From: CBIFWW01 sp966186435
Lineage (GTDB): Bacteria > Pseudomonadota > Gammaproteobacteria > Enterobacterales > Enterobacteriaceae
Direction of reading: 5' to 3'
Length of the DNA stretch: 47,837 bases
Assembly (NCBI GenBank): GCA_966186435.1
Contig: CBIFWW010000010.1
Location: 1 to 47,837, forward strand
This document shows, piece after piece, positions 24,615-32,076 of this stretch (positions within the stretch are counted from its first letter, which is position 1; the number at the start of each line of letters is the position of its first letter). A model generated the notes under the pieces. That model ran no database searches, was not told where the DNA came from, and saw only the letters and a list, made by a program, of their open reading frames with translations. Both the position numbers and the translations under genes were made by a program.

Positions 24615-25185
24615 GTTGCTCCACAGGAATGTTACGCACTGGAATGGTGTTTAAATCCCACTTCCAGGACTCCGTTGTGGGGGTTACCGGGCGTAATGCA
24701 ATACACCGGGTAGGGCAGGGGTCGACACACAGGTTACAGCCGGTACACAGGTCACTCATGACGGTATGCATGGCGCGGGTAGTCCCCACGATGGCATCTA
24801 CCGGGCAAGCCTGAATACACTTAGTGCAACCGATGCAGTTGTTCTCGTCGATAATCGCCAGCATCCGTACCGGTTCAAGGGCGGTTTCATCGCCATCAAT
24901 CGGCTGAGGGTCGACATTCAGCAGGGTGGCGATTTTCAGCATCACCGCTTCGCCCCCGGGGGCGCAGCGGTTAATTTTCTCGCCATTGTTGCCTACCGCA
25001 TCAGCATAAGGGCGGCAGCCGGGGTAACCACACTGACCACACTGGCTTTGCGGTAACAACTCGTCAATTTTATCGACGATCGGATCTTCTTCGATAGCAA
25101 ACCGCCGGGAGGCATAGCCCAACACCAGGCCGAAAACCAGACCTAGTACAGTTAACACGGCGACAGCGATGACAATCATACTCAT
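24607..25185 (-). CDS. rnfB: RnfB/RsxB, ferredoxin-type subunit of Rnf
   Basis: A 192-residue iron-sulfur protein anchored by an N-terminal helix (about residues 4-24). A cytoplasmic Fe-S domain has C49, C52, C57 and C74 (SQCGQCGYPGC, then RCAPGG); a double ferredoxin domain has C117/C120/C123/C127 and C147/C150/C153/C157. It passes electrons between RnfC and the membrane subunits. Length equals E. coli RsxB. Its ATG shares one base with the rnfA stop. Confidence 0.96.
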   Translation of the reverse strand: MSMIVIAVAVLTVLGLVFGLVLGYASRRFAIEEDPIVDKIDELLPQSQCGQCGYPGCRPYADAVGNNGEKINRCAPGGEAVMLKIATLLNVDPQPIDGDETALEPVRMLAIIDENNCIGCTKCIQACPVDAIVGTTRAMHTVMSDLCTGCNLCVDPCPTRCIALRPVTPTTESWKWDLNTIPVRNIPVEQHA

Positions 25186-25766
25186 CAGAACTTCACCAAC
25201 CCGCTAAAGCCCATAAACGCCAGTGACATCAGCCCGGCGGTGACCAGCGCAATGGCATTACCTTTGAAGGGGGCCGGTACGTTCGCCACTACCAGGCGCT
25301 CGCGGATCGAGGCAAACAGCACCATCACCAGGGAGAAGCCCAGGGCCGCTGAGAAGCCGTAAAGGGCTGACTGCAAAAAGCTGTGGTTGAGGTTGATACT
25401 CAACAGCGCCACACCCAGCACCGCACAGTTGGTGGTGATTAGCGGCAGGAAGATACCCAGCAGGCGATACAGCGCCGGGCTGGTCTTACGTACCACCATC
25501 TCGGTGAATTGCACCACCACGGCGATAATCAGGATAAAAGCCATGGTCCGCAGGTAGAGAAGATCCAGCGGCACGAGGATAAAGGTATTGATAAGCCAGG
25601 AGCTAATGGTGGCTAAAGTCATGACGAAGGTGGTCGCCAGGCCCATCCCGATGGCGGTTTCCAGTTTTTTGGACACCCCCATAAAGGGACACAGCCCAAG
25701 GAACTTCACCAGGACGAAGTTGTTGACCAGGATTGTACCGATAAAAAGCAGCAGATAATCAGCCAT
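25185..25766 (-). CDS. rnfA: RnfA/RsxA, membrane subunit of Rnf
   Basis: First gene of the rnfABCDGE-nth operon: a 193-residue, six-helix membrane protein homologous to RnfE and NqrE. Conserved segments NNFVLVKFLGLCPFMGVS and PLITTNCAVLGVAL hold the two cysteines that in related complexes bind a shared [2Fe-2S] centre with RnfE. The 76 bases upstream separate it from ydgK and should hold a promoter. Confidence 0.96.
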   Translation of the reverse strand: MADYLLLFIGTILVNNFVLVKFLGLCPFMGVSKKLETAIGMGLATTFVMTLATISSWLINTFILVPLDLLYLRTMAFILIIAVVVQFTEMVVRKTSPALYRLLGIFLPLITTNCAVLGVALLSINLNHSFLQSALYGFSAALGFSLVMVLFASIRERLVVANVPAPFKGNAIALVTAGLMSLAFMGFSGLVKF

Positions 25767-25842
25767 TCAGGAACCTAAACAAAAGCAGTCGCACATTATC
25801 TTACAGGGGACAATAAGCGACAACGGAGAATTTATAGGGTTA

Positions 25843-26280
25843 TTACGGGTTAACGAAGGTGCTCTTCACCCGGGTGGAGCGCCGGAAGTAGGGGGCCAGC
25901 AAGGCCGCGGCTATCAACGGAAATAATAATTGGCGCACCGCAACGGCGTCACTGACTGGCGCAAAGGCAAAGGCTTTTACTGCCAGAAGGACGGTGATCA
26001 ACAGCCAGATTATATAGTGTTTACGCACCAGTAACCGGCGTTTGAAAAAAGCAATGGTGAGCCACAGCGTATAAGCAAACAGCGCTATTGCACAGGCCAT
26101 GGATAAATACCACAGGCTGATGTCGCTCACAGGGCGGGCGCTAAGTTTTTTGTAAACTTCCGGGGTAATCAGAACCATAAAATAGAACGCTACTGACAGA
26201 AATGCGCTGAATAAGGTCATGATTAACCATGCCAGCGGTGCCAGTAGCCATCCACCAATACGCATTGGTGTGGTGGTCAT
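25843..26280 (-). CDS. ydgK: YdgK, DUF2569 membrane protein
   Basis: A 145-residue inner-membrane protein of the DUF2569 family with four predicted helices; no function is established. The ATG at 26280 follows a clear GGAGG and gives the E. coli N terminus (TTTPMRIGGWLL); the longer frame adds 13 codons before that ribosome site. The C-terminal RRSTRVKSTFVNP is strongly conserved. It precedes the rnf operon as in E. coli. Confidence 0.9.
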   Translation of the reverse strand: MTTTPMRIGGWLLAPLAWLIMTLFSAFLSVAFYFMVLITPEVYKKLSARPVSDISLWYLSMACAIALFAYTLWLTIAFFKRRLLVRKHYIIWLLITVLLAVKAFAFAPVSDAVAVRQLLFPLIAAALLAPYFRRSTRVKSTFVNP

Positions 26281-26378
26281 AATGCCTCCGGAGCTAAATA
26301 AGAACGGTGCGTGACGCACACTGTAACCGGGGGATTATAAGGATATTGTATAGAATTGCCAGTATCACAAAGGGGAGA

Positions 26379-26402
26379 ACCGGGCGCAGTGCCGCGCCCG
26401 GT
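26379..26402 (-). terminator. GC palindrome after the GH1 gene
   Basis: ACCGGGCGC-N6-GCGCCCGGT, 9-bp arms, seven bases after the stop. No clean T run follows, so terminator or REP-like element. It shares its central arms with the hairpin at 845-863. Confidence 0.5.
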
Positions 26403-26408
26403 CAGGGT

Positions 26409-27809
26409 TTAACGCTTTTCGCCCCGGGATTTAATCAGTTCCTGATACCACCAAAAACTCTGCTTACGTTTACGGGCCAGGCCATTGGCGTGATCCACAT
26501 ACACAAAGCCATATTGTTTCTGGTAGCCATTCAGCCAGCTGAGTAAATCAATAAACGACCACGGATAGTAGCCGCGCACGTCGGCACCCTGTGCCATAGC
26601 GCGCTCGATGGCGTCGATATGGATCTTCAGGTAATCGATACGCGGTTGGTCCAGCACTTCACCGTTAACGATAGGATCTTTGGCACCCAGGCCGTTCTCA
26701 GTGATGTACATCGGGATATCACCGTAACGCTCTTTGACCTGCAAAATGCCGTCAGTCAGCCCCTGCGGGTAGATCTCCCAGTCCCAGTCGGTATAGACAC
26801 CCTCAGGGTTGCGCACAAACTTAAACAACCCCTTGAAGCCGAACTCATGGCCGCTATTGCTCTTGCCACTGTGGTTAGCCTTCAAGGAGGTATCGCCGCT
26901 GTTGGCAGCCACGGTTTCGCGTTTGTAGTAGTTCAGCCCAATAAAGTCACAGATATTGTTCTTCAGCAGGGCGTCATCGCCCGGTGCCATCTTTGGCACA
27001 CCCCACAGGGCTTGGGTTTTCTCCAGCAACGCCGCCGGGTATTCGCCCTTGAGTACCGGATCGTACAACCAGTGGGTATAAATGGCGTCCGCCAGATCCG
27101 CCGCCTGGCGATCGGCAGGGGAGTCAGTCAGCGGGGTGTGGGTCTGCAAGACGTTAACGAAGCCAATCTGGCCATCAATGCCGCTGGCGCGGAACGCTTC
27201 TACTGAGGCCGCGTGGGCCACAAACACGTGGTGGCAGGCTTGAACCGCCCGGGCCGGGTCTTGAACCGCCGGCGGATGGGCGCCGGTAATATAGCCGTGG
27301 CCGATAAATACCACTGTTTCATTAAAGGTCGACCAGAGCTTCACCCGGCTACCAAAGTGCTGGTAACACAGTTTTGCATACTCAACAAAGGCCTCGGCGG
27401 TGCTGCGGGCTTCCCAGCCGCCTTCATCCTGCAAGGCCTGGGGAAGATCCCAGTGGTACAAGGTGATCATCGGTTCGATGTTGTTTTCCAGCAGGGTGTC
27501 AATCAGGTCAGAATAGAACTGGATCCCGGCCTGGTTTACCTCCCCCCGGCCTTTTGGCAGCAGGCGCGGCCAGGAAATAGAAAAGCGATAGCTTTGCAGG
27601 CCTTGCTCGGCCATCAGGGCTACGTCTTCGCGGAAGCGGTGGTAATGATCGACGGCGACATCGCCATTGGTATTCTCAAACGTGGTGCCCGGTTGGTGGG
27701 CAAAGACGTCCCAAATGGAAGGGCCTTTGCCATCGGCATTAAAGCCCCCTTCAACCTGATAAGCAGCAGTTGCTGCGCCCCAGAGAAAATGCTGCGGAAA
27801 AGCGGCCAT
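26409..27809 (-). CDS. GH1 glycosidase, probably 6-phospho-beta-glucosidase
   Basis: A 466-residue family 1 glycoside hydrolase: N-terminal FLWGAATAAYQVEGG signature, acid/base E164 in TFNE, nucleophile E371 in YITENG. The phosphate loop reads S424-W-L-N-G-Y-Q-K431-Q-Y433; the Ser/Lys/Tyr trio at this spacing is what binds the 6-phosphate in LacG and BglA-type enzymes, whereas plain beta-glucosidases have Glu in place of the Ser. So a phosphorylated beta-glycoside from a PTS is the likely substrate, though no PTS permease for it is nearby. Two AscG-like operators lie upstream. E. coli has blr and cnu between ydgJ and ydgK, so this gene is an accessory insertion or replacement. A plain beta-glucosidase remains possible. 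Confidence 0.85.
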   Translation of the reverse strand: MAAFPQHFLWGAATAAYQVEGGFNADGKGPSIWDVFAHQPGTTFENTNGDVAVDHYHRFREDVALMAEQGLQSYRFSISWPRLLPKGRGEVNQAGIQFYSDLIDTLLENNIEPMITLYHWDLPQALQDEGGWEARSTAEAFVEYAKLCYQHFGSRVKLWSTFNETVVFIGHGYITGAHPPAVQDPARAVQACHHVFVAHAASVEAFRASGIDGQIGFVNVLQTHTPLTDSPADRQAADLADAIYTHWLYDPVLKGEYPAALLEKTQALWGVPKMAPGDDALLKNNICDFIGLNYYKRETVAANSGDTSLKANHSGKSNSGHEFGFKGLFKFVRNPEGVYTDWDWEIYPQGLTDGILQVKERYGDIPMYITENGLGAKDPIVNGEVLDQPRIDYLKIHIDAIERAMAQGADVRGYYPWSFIDLLSWLNGYQKQYGFVYVDHANGLARKRKQSFWWYQELIKSRGEKR

Positions 27810-27867
27810 CGAAAAGCTCCCTGTGCAATTAATGTATTAGCAGTCTACGCAGAGCTAAAAGGGTTCT

Positions 27868-27894
27868 GCAACCGGTTTCCGTAACCGGTTTCAT
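27868..27894. promoter_or_regulatory. Twin AscG-like (LacI-family) operators
   Basis: Two copies of AACCGGTTTC (from 27870 and 27883) 13 bases apart; the whole also reads as the inverted repeat ACCGGTT-N5-AACCGGT. Each copy agrees at 12 of 14 positions with the AscG operator TGAAACCGGTTTCA known from the E. coli asc beta-glucoside operon. They lie about 60-85 bases upstream of the GH1 start codon. Confidence 0.65.
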
Positions 27895-27910
27895 AATTGA
27901 GAACTTGCTC

Positions 27911-27929
27911 ACTTTTAACGACTAAAAGT
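27911..27929. promoter_or_regulatory. Inverted repeat upstream of ydgJ
   Basis: ACTTTTA-ACGAC-TAAAAGT, perfect 7-base arms, about 80 bases before the ydgJ start. It could be an operator for ydgJ or the GH1 gene; no known consensus is recognised. Confidence 0.35.
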
Positions 27930-28004
27930 CTTAGCGATATTTTGAGTTGTGAGCATCAGGTTAATAGTGTGAAATGTTAGTCATTATTGGAAAGAGGAAT
28001 CTCT

Positions 28005-29045
28005 ATGACTGACAACATTCGCGTCGGGCTGATTGGCTATGGTTATGCCAGTAAAACCTTCCATGCACCGCTGATTGCAGGCACTCCTGGCATGACGTTG
28101 GCAGCGGTTTCCAGCAGTAACGCCAGCAAGGTGGCGGCGGACTGGCCAAAGGTGCCCGTCGTCGCCAGCCCGGAGGCGCTGCTAAATGATCCCGAGATTG
28201 ACCTGATCGTCATCCCCACCCCAAATGACACCCACTTCCCATTGGCAAAAGCGGCGCTGGAAGCCGGGAAGCACGTGGTAGTGGATAAACCGTTTACCGT
28301 GACGTTGTCACAAGCACGGGAGCTGGCAACTTTGGCGAAGCGCCTGGGGCTACTGCTGTCCGTGTTCCATAACCGCCGCTGGGATAGTGACTTCTTAACA
28401 GTGAAAAAGCTGATTGCCGAAGGGCAATTAGGGGAAATAACCTACTTTGAATCCCACTTCGACCGCTTCCGCCCGCAGGTTCGCGATCGCTGGCGGGAGA
28501 AGCCGGGGGCAGGGAGCGGCATCTGGTATGATCTGGCCCCGCACTTAATCGACCAGGCGCTGGATCTGTTCGGCCTGCCGGTAAGCATCACCGTCGATCT
28601 GGCCCAGCTGCGCCCGAGTTCAGAAACCACCGACTATTTCCATGCGGTACTGGCCTACCCACAGCGCCGGGTGGTGTTACACGGCACCATGCTGGCGGCG
28701 GCGGAAAGCGCCCGCTATATCGTGCACGGCACCCGTGGGAGCTACACGAAATTTGGCCTCGACCCGCAGGAAGACCGGCTAAAGGCCGGGGAGCGGCTGC
28801 CACAGGAAGACTGGGGTTACGACATGCGCGACGGCACCTTGACGCTGGCTCAGGGCGACACTTTTGAAGAGAAGCCGCTGCTGACCAGTCCGGGGAATTA
28901 TCCCGCCTTTTATGCCGCCATCCGTGATGCCCTCAATGGGGCCGGTGAAAACCCGGTTCCCGCCACCCAGGCCATCCAGGTAATGGAGTTAATCGAGCTG
29001 GGCATCGCCGCTGCCGAAGGCAAGCAGACACTAAACCTTGGTTGA
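28005..29045 (+). CDS. ydgJ: YdgJ, Gfo/Idh/MocA-family oxidoreductase
   Basis: A 346-residue NAD(P)-dependent dehydrogenase of unknown substrate, probably a sugar or sugar derivative. The N-terminal Rossmann domain has VGLIGYGYASKTFH and the conserved VVVDKPFTVT with the catalytic lysine; the C domain contains the GSGIWYDLAPHLIDQ signature with its histidine. ATG 28005 has AAGAGGA seven bases upstream; a TTG six codons earlier lacks one. It is divergent from the GH1 gene, so both could respond to the same sugar. A strong terminator follows. Confidence 0.93.
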   Translation: MTDNIRVGLIGYGYASKTFHAPLIAGTPGMTLAAVSSSNASKVAADWPKVPVVASPEALLNDPEIDLIVIPTPNDTHFPLAKAALEAGKHVVVDKPFTVTLSQARELATLAKRLGLLLSVFHNRRWDSDFLTVKKLIAEGQLGEITYFESHFDRFRPQVRDRWREKPGAGSGIWYDLAPHLIDQALDLFGLPVSITVDLAQLRPSSETTDYFHAVLAYPQRRVVLHGTMLAAAESARYIVHGTRGSYTKFGLDPQEDRLKAGERLPQEDWGYDMRDGTLTLAQGDTFEEKPLLTSPGNYPAFYAAIRDALNGAGENPVPATQAIQVMELIELGIAAAEGKQTLNLG

Positions 29046-29051
29046 GAAAAC

Positions 29052-29078
29052 AAAAACCGCGCCTCGGCGCGGTTTTTT
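29052..29078 (+). terminator. ydgJ terminator
   Basis: AAAAACCGCGCC and its complement form a long perfect stem with a minimal loop, ending in TTTTTT, a few bases after the ydgJ stop. Confidence 0.92.
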
Positions 29079-29095
29079 ATCATCTGCCACACATC

Positions 29096-29245
29096 AGAAA
29101 GAAGTTATGGGTAAACCATTTTTGGTCCCGGGGTTACTTTGTAGATACGGTGGGAGTGAATGAAGAAATTATCAGACGATATGTGAGGCATCAGGAGAAA
29201 ACGGAACAAACTCACGAACATCAGATGGAATTGTTAGAGTATAAA
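29096..29245 (+). pseudogene. Relic of an IS200/IS605-family TnpA transposase (C-terminal part)
   Basis: About 50 codons resemble the end of Y1 (HUH) transposases of the IS200 group: HFWSRGYFVDTVGVNEEIIR, then RYVRHQEK. The RYVRHQ tyrosine sits where the catalytic tyrosine of these enzymes lies. The N-terminal two thirds, including the HUH metal site, is absent, and no start or ribosome site belongs to the fragment, so it is a dead remnant. Two hairpins follow (29262-29279 and 29292-29308), in the place where right-end structures of such elements occur. It lies between ydgJ and add, neighbours in E. coli too. Family call rests on recalled motifs. Confidence 0.7.
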
Positions 29246-29261
29246 ATAAAGCCTGAAATTA

Positions 29262-29279
29262 GCCCCCCTTACTGGGGGC
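29262..29279 (+). repeat. Hairpin in the IS200-like relic
   Basis: GCCCCC-N6-GGGGGC, 6-bp arms, just after the transposase-like frame; a candidate subterminal right-end hairpin of the lost element. Confidence 0.45.
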
Positions 29280-29291
29280 ATTCTCAAAAGC

Positions 29292-29308
29292 CACCTTCTA
29301 AGAAGGTG
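29292..29308 (-). terminator. Hairpin after add, possibly the right end of the IS relic
   Basis: CACCTTC-taa-GAAGGTG. Read on the minus strand it is followed by GCTTTTG soon after the add stop, so it may now act as the add terminator. Read on the plus strand it is followed by ATCTTTTACT, which could be an IS200-type right end. Confidence 0.5.
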
Positions 29309-29316
29309 ATCTTTTA

Positions 29317-30315
29317 CTACTGTGCTTTTTTATCGCGTATGGCTTGCTTTTCCTGCGCGGTCAGGAAAGCAATCTCCAGTCCATTAAGCTGGGCCTGGCG
29401 CACCTGGCTTTGGCTCAGGCCTGCCGCTGCCGCTGCAACCTGGTATTCATGGCGAATATCTACACCCTGAACCGCGGGATCATCAGAATTCAGTGTGGCC
29501 AGAATGCCGTGATCGAGGAAGGCCTTCAGCGGGTGGTGCTCCAGGCTGGCAACGGTGCTGGTCTGGATATTGGAAGTCAGACAGGATTCGATACCAATCC
29601 GTTGCTCTGCCAGGAAGTCCATCAATGCGGGGTCTTCAATGGCTTTCACCCCGTGGCCGATACGTTCAGCCCCCAACTCACGGATAGCCTGCCAGATGCT
29701 CTCCGGGCCAGCGGCTTCACCAGCATGAACGGTGATGTGCCAGCCTGCATCCCGGGCCTGATTAAAGTGAGATAGGAACAATGAACCCGGGAAGCCCAGC
29801 TCATCACCCGCCAGATCAAGGGCGGTAATATGGTCACGGTGAGCCAGCAGAGCATCCAGCTCTTCCTGGCAGGCATACTCGCCAAAAGTACGGCTCAGAA
29901 TACCAATTAGTCGGGCCTGAACACCGGTTTCACGTATCCCTTCCTGTACCCCGGCAATCACCGCTTCCACCACCCCGGCTACTGGCAGATTGTGGTTCAT
30001 CGCCATATAACGTGGGGAGAAGCGCAGCTCCACATAATCCAGCCCTTGCTGAGCGGCGTCTTCCATATTCTCACGGGCCACCCGGCGGCAGGCATCGAGT
30101 GAGGCCAGCACTTTCACCCCCCAATCCAGCTTGGAGAGAAAGCTCACCAGATCCGGTTCATGGTGGGTTACCTGGACATGGGGGATTAGGCTTTCCAGGT
30201 CGGTGGCGGGCAGAGCGATATTGTACTGTCGGCCAAGACTGAGAACGGTTTGCGGGCGAATATTACCATCAAGGTGGCGGTGCAGGTCGGTCAGCGGAAG
30301 GGAGGTATCAATCAT
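29317..30315 (-). CDS. add: Adenosine deaminase
   Basis: Zinc enzyme that converts adenosine and deoxyadenosine to inosine forms in purine salvage; cytoplasmic. The 332-residue TIM barrel shows H12 and H14 (LHRHLDG), H197 and E200 (VHAGE), H221 (GHG) and D278 (NSDDP), the full metal and catalytic set. The ATG at 30315 gives the normal N terminus; the open frame runs 11 codons further without similarity. In E. coli malY lies directly upstream; here about 500 bases with relic genes separate them. Confidence 0.96.
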   Translation of the reverse strand: MIDTSLPLTDLHRHLDGNIRPQTVLSLGRQYNIALPATDLESLIPHVQVTHHEPDLVSFLSKLDWGVKVLASLDACRRVARENMEDAAQQGLDYVELRFSPRYMAMNHNLPVAGVVEAVIAGVQEGIRETGVQARLIGILSRTFGEYACQEELDALLAHRDHITALDLAGDELGFPGSLFLSHFNQARDAGWHITVHAGEAAGPESIWQAIRELGAERIGHGVKAIEDPALMDFLAEQRIGIESCLTSNIQTSTVASLEHHPLKAFLDHGILATLNSDDPAVQGVDIRHEYQVAAAAAGLSQSQVRQAQLNGLEIAFLTAQEKQAIRDKKAQ

Positions 30316-30501
30316 GGTCGCACTCTTGTTGTTAGTAAAGTGCGCCATAGTGTACCCCGGAACCCGGTGGCCGTTAAAGGCCGTTTTCTCAGGACTGGCA
30401 GACTCGCTTTTAACCCTTTGCGCTCTTTTAAGGCACCCGGCGTCACAGAGAGAGTGTAGGACTATACGATGTGTATATGTTTTATTATGGAACCTATAGC
30501 A

Positions 30502-30681
30502 ATGGGTATCGTTAAAATTTCAGACCTGCTTCACGATGACGTGCGTGATGCCAGCAAAGCGATGTCGCGCTTGGTGAATGCCCGGGCCGAATACCGGCTG
30601 CGGTTAGGGATGAGTGAGCTGTATTAGGAGCTGAATCCTCAGCAGATAAAACAGATGATGCTGAAATCCGGCTCAGACTGA
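30502..30681 (+). pseudogene. ParD-like antitoxin gene with an in-frame stop
   Basis: The frame begins MGIVKISDLLHDDVRDASKA and continues MSRLVNARAEYRLRLGMSELY, which resembles ParD-like antitoxins (DNA-binding ribbon-helix-helix type, partner unknown). An amber TAG at 30625-30627 interrupts it after 41 codons; the same frame then continues for 17 codons (ELNPQQIKQMMLKSGSD) to TGA at 30679. One base change (CAG to TAG) explains the break. An in-frame ATG also lies at 30487. No toxin gene is adjacent. Either a recently broken gene or a truncated product of 41 residues. Family call is from recalled motif similarity. Confidence 0.65.
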
Positions 30682-30697
30682 TTATTGGAGGTGAATA

Positions 30698-30760
30698 ATG
30701 CTATCAACATCAATTAACACTACCAGTGAGCTGGCAAATGTTAACCCTGCGCCCCGGTGA
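30698..30760 (+). CDS. Possible 20-codon open frame after the ParD-like relic
   Basis: A strong ribosome site (GGAGGTG, 30687-30693) stands four bases before an ATG that opens only 20 codons (MLSTSINTTSELANVNPAPR). No family is recognised. It may be the first codons of a lost downstream gene, a small peptide, or chance; the good ribosome site is the only support. Confidence 0.3.
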   Translation: MLSTSINTTSELANVNPAPR

Positions 30761-30800
30761 AACCACCCCTTACGGTCATTAATGCTTAAGTTTCAGATAT

Positions 30801-30825
30801 AAAAAGGCCCGCATCTGCGGGCCTT
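30801..30825 (-). terminator. malY terminator
   Basis: AAGGCCCGC and GCGGGCCTT form a 9-bp stem with a 4-base loop; on the minus strand TTTTT follows. It lies 23 bases after the malY stop. Confidence 0.88.
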
Positions 30826-30847
30826 GGCAATGCTGTATAGTGGCGGA

Positions 30848-32029
30848 TTACCTGGCTGTTAGGCATTTCAACGCGGCAATCAGCCGCTCAACTCCTTGCT
30901 CCACTTTGCCCCGCGGGCAGCCTACGTTCAGGCGCAGATAACCTACGCCCTCCGGGCCGTAGGTGTAGCCCGGCATAATCGCTACCTGCTGCTGATTAAT
31001 CAGGGTGTCCTGCAACTGCTTATCATCAATATCCAGCGGGGAAAGGTCAATCCAGGCCAGATAGGTAGACTGGGGTGGCTGCCAGTTCAACTGGGGGAAG
31101 GCGGCATTCAGCTGGCTGGCAACATAGTGCAGATTGGCCTCCAGATAAGCCCGCAGGGCATCCAGCCAGGCTGCGCCTTCACGGTAGGCGGCAATATGGG
31201 CCGCCACCGCCAGCACCGCCGGGGAGGATAACCCGTCACGGCCTTTCAGAGCTGTCAAGTATTCGGCCCGGTCGGCTTCATCGCTGATCATGCCATAGGC
31301 CCCGGTTAGGGCCGGAATATTGAAGCTTTTGGAGCCGGAGGTGAACAGCGCCCAGTTACCTTTGCCGACCTGGCTCCACGGGATATGGTGCTGGTGGCTC
31401 CACACCATATCCATATGGATTTCATCACTGATCACCCGCACCCCATGGCGTTGGCACAGGGCTGCCATAGTGGACAGCTCTTGCTCAGACCAGACTTTGC
31501 CGGTGGGGTTGTGAGGGCTGCACAGCAGCATTACTTTACAGGCCGAGCGCTGAAGCAAGGTTTCTAGCTGAGCCATATCGCAATGCCACTGGCCATCAGG
31601 CTGTTTCACCAGCGGTGAGGCCAGCAGGCGGCGCTGATTGCCATCAATAGCTTTGAAGAAAGCATCATAGGCCGGGGTATGCACCAGCACTTCATCCCCC
31701 GGTTGGCTCCACTGGCGTATCAGCTGGGAAACCATATAAATCACTGATGGCCCATAAACCACGCTTTGGGGATCAATGGATGCTGAGAAGCGCTGTTGAT
31801 ACCAGTGGCTGATTGCGCCCAGGAAATCATCATGCTGCCAGCGGCTGTAGCCCAACACACCGTGTGCCAGGCGCTGTTGCAGGGTACTGAGAATGCAGGG
31901 GGCGGTAGGGAAGTCCATATCGGAGATGGTAAACGGGAGCAGGTCGGCGCGGCCAAAACGGTCTTGGACATAATCCCACTGGGTGCACCAGGTACCGTGG
32001 CGGTCAACCTGGCTATCAAAATCAAACAT
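30848..32029 (-). CDS. malY: MalY, PLP-dependent C-S lyase and maltose-regulon modulator
   Basis: A cystathionine beta-lyase-type enzyme (aminotransferase fold type I) that in E. coli also binds and inhibits the activator MalT. The 393-residue product has PLP lysine K234 in TSGSKSFNIPAL, CSPHNPTGKVW, SDEIHMDMVW and the C-terminal arginine region LRLNVGCPR. Start at 32029: GAGG lies five bases upstream and the N terminus (MFDF...VDRHGTWCTQWDYV) matches E. coli; the longer frame adds 17 residues. It lies 47 bases after malX in the MalI-controlled malXY operon. Confidence 0.96.
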   Translation of the reverse strand: MFDFDSQVDRHGTWCTQWDYVQDRFGRADLLPFTISDMDFPTAPCILSTLQQRLAHGVLGYSRWQHDDFLGAISHWYQQRFSASIDPQSVVYGPSVIYMVSQLIRQWSQPGDEVLVHTPAYDAFFKAIDGNQRRLLASPLVKQPDGQWHCDMAQLETLLQRSACKVMLLCSPHNPTGKVWSEQELSTMAALCQRHGVRVISDEIHMDMVWSHQHHIPWSQVGKGNWALFTSGSKSFNIPALTGAYGMISDEADRAEYLTALKGRDGLSSPAVLAVAAHIAAYREGAAWLDALRAYLEANLHYVASQLNAAFPQLNWQPPQSTYLAWIDLSPLDIDDKQLQDTLINQQQVAIMPGYTYGPEGVGYLRLNVGCPRGKVEQGVERLIAALKCLTAR

Positions 32030-32076
32030 AAAACCTCGAACAATAGCAGGGGCCGCCGCAAGGGCAGCCCGTTTAA

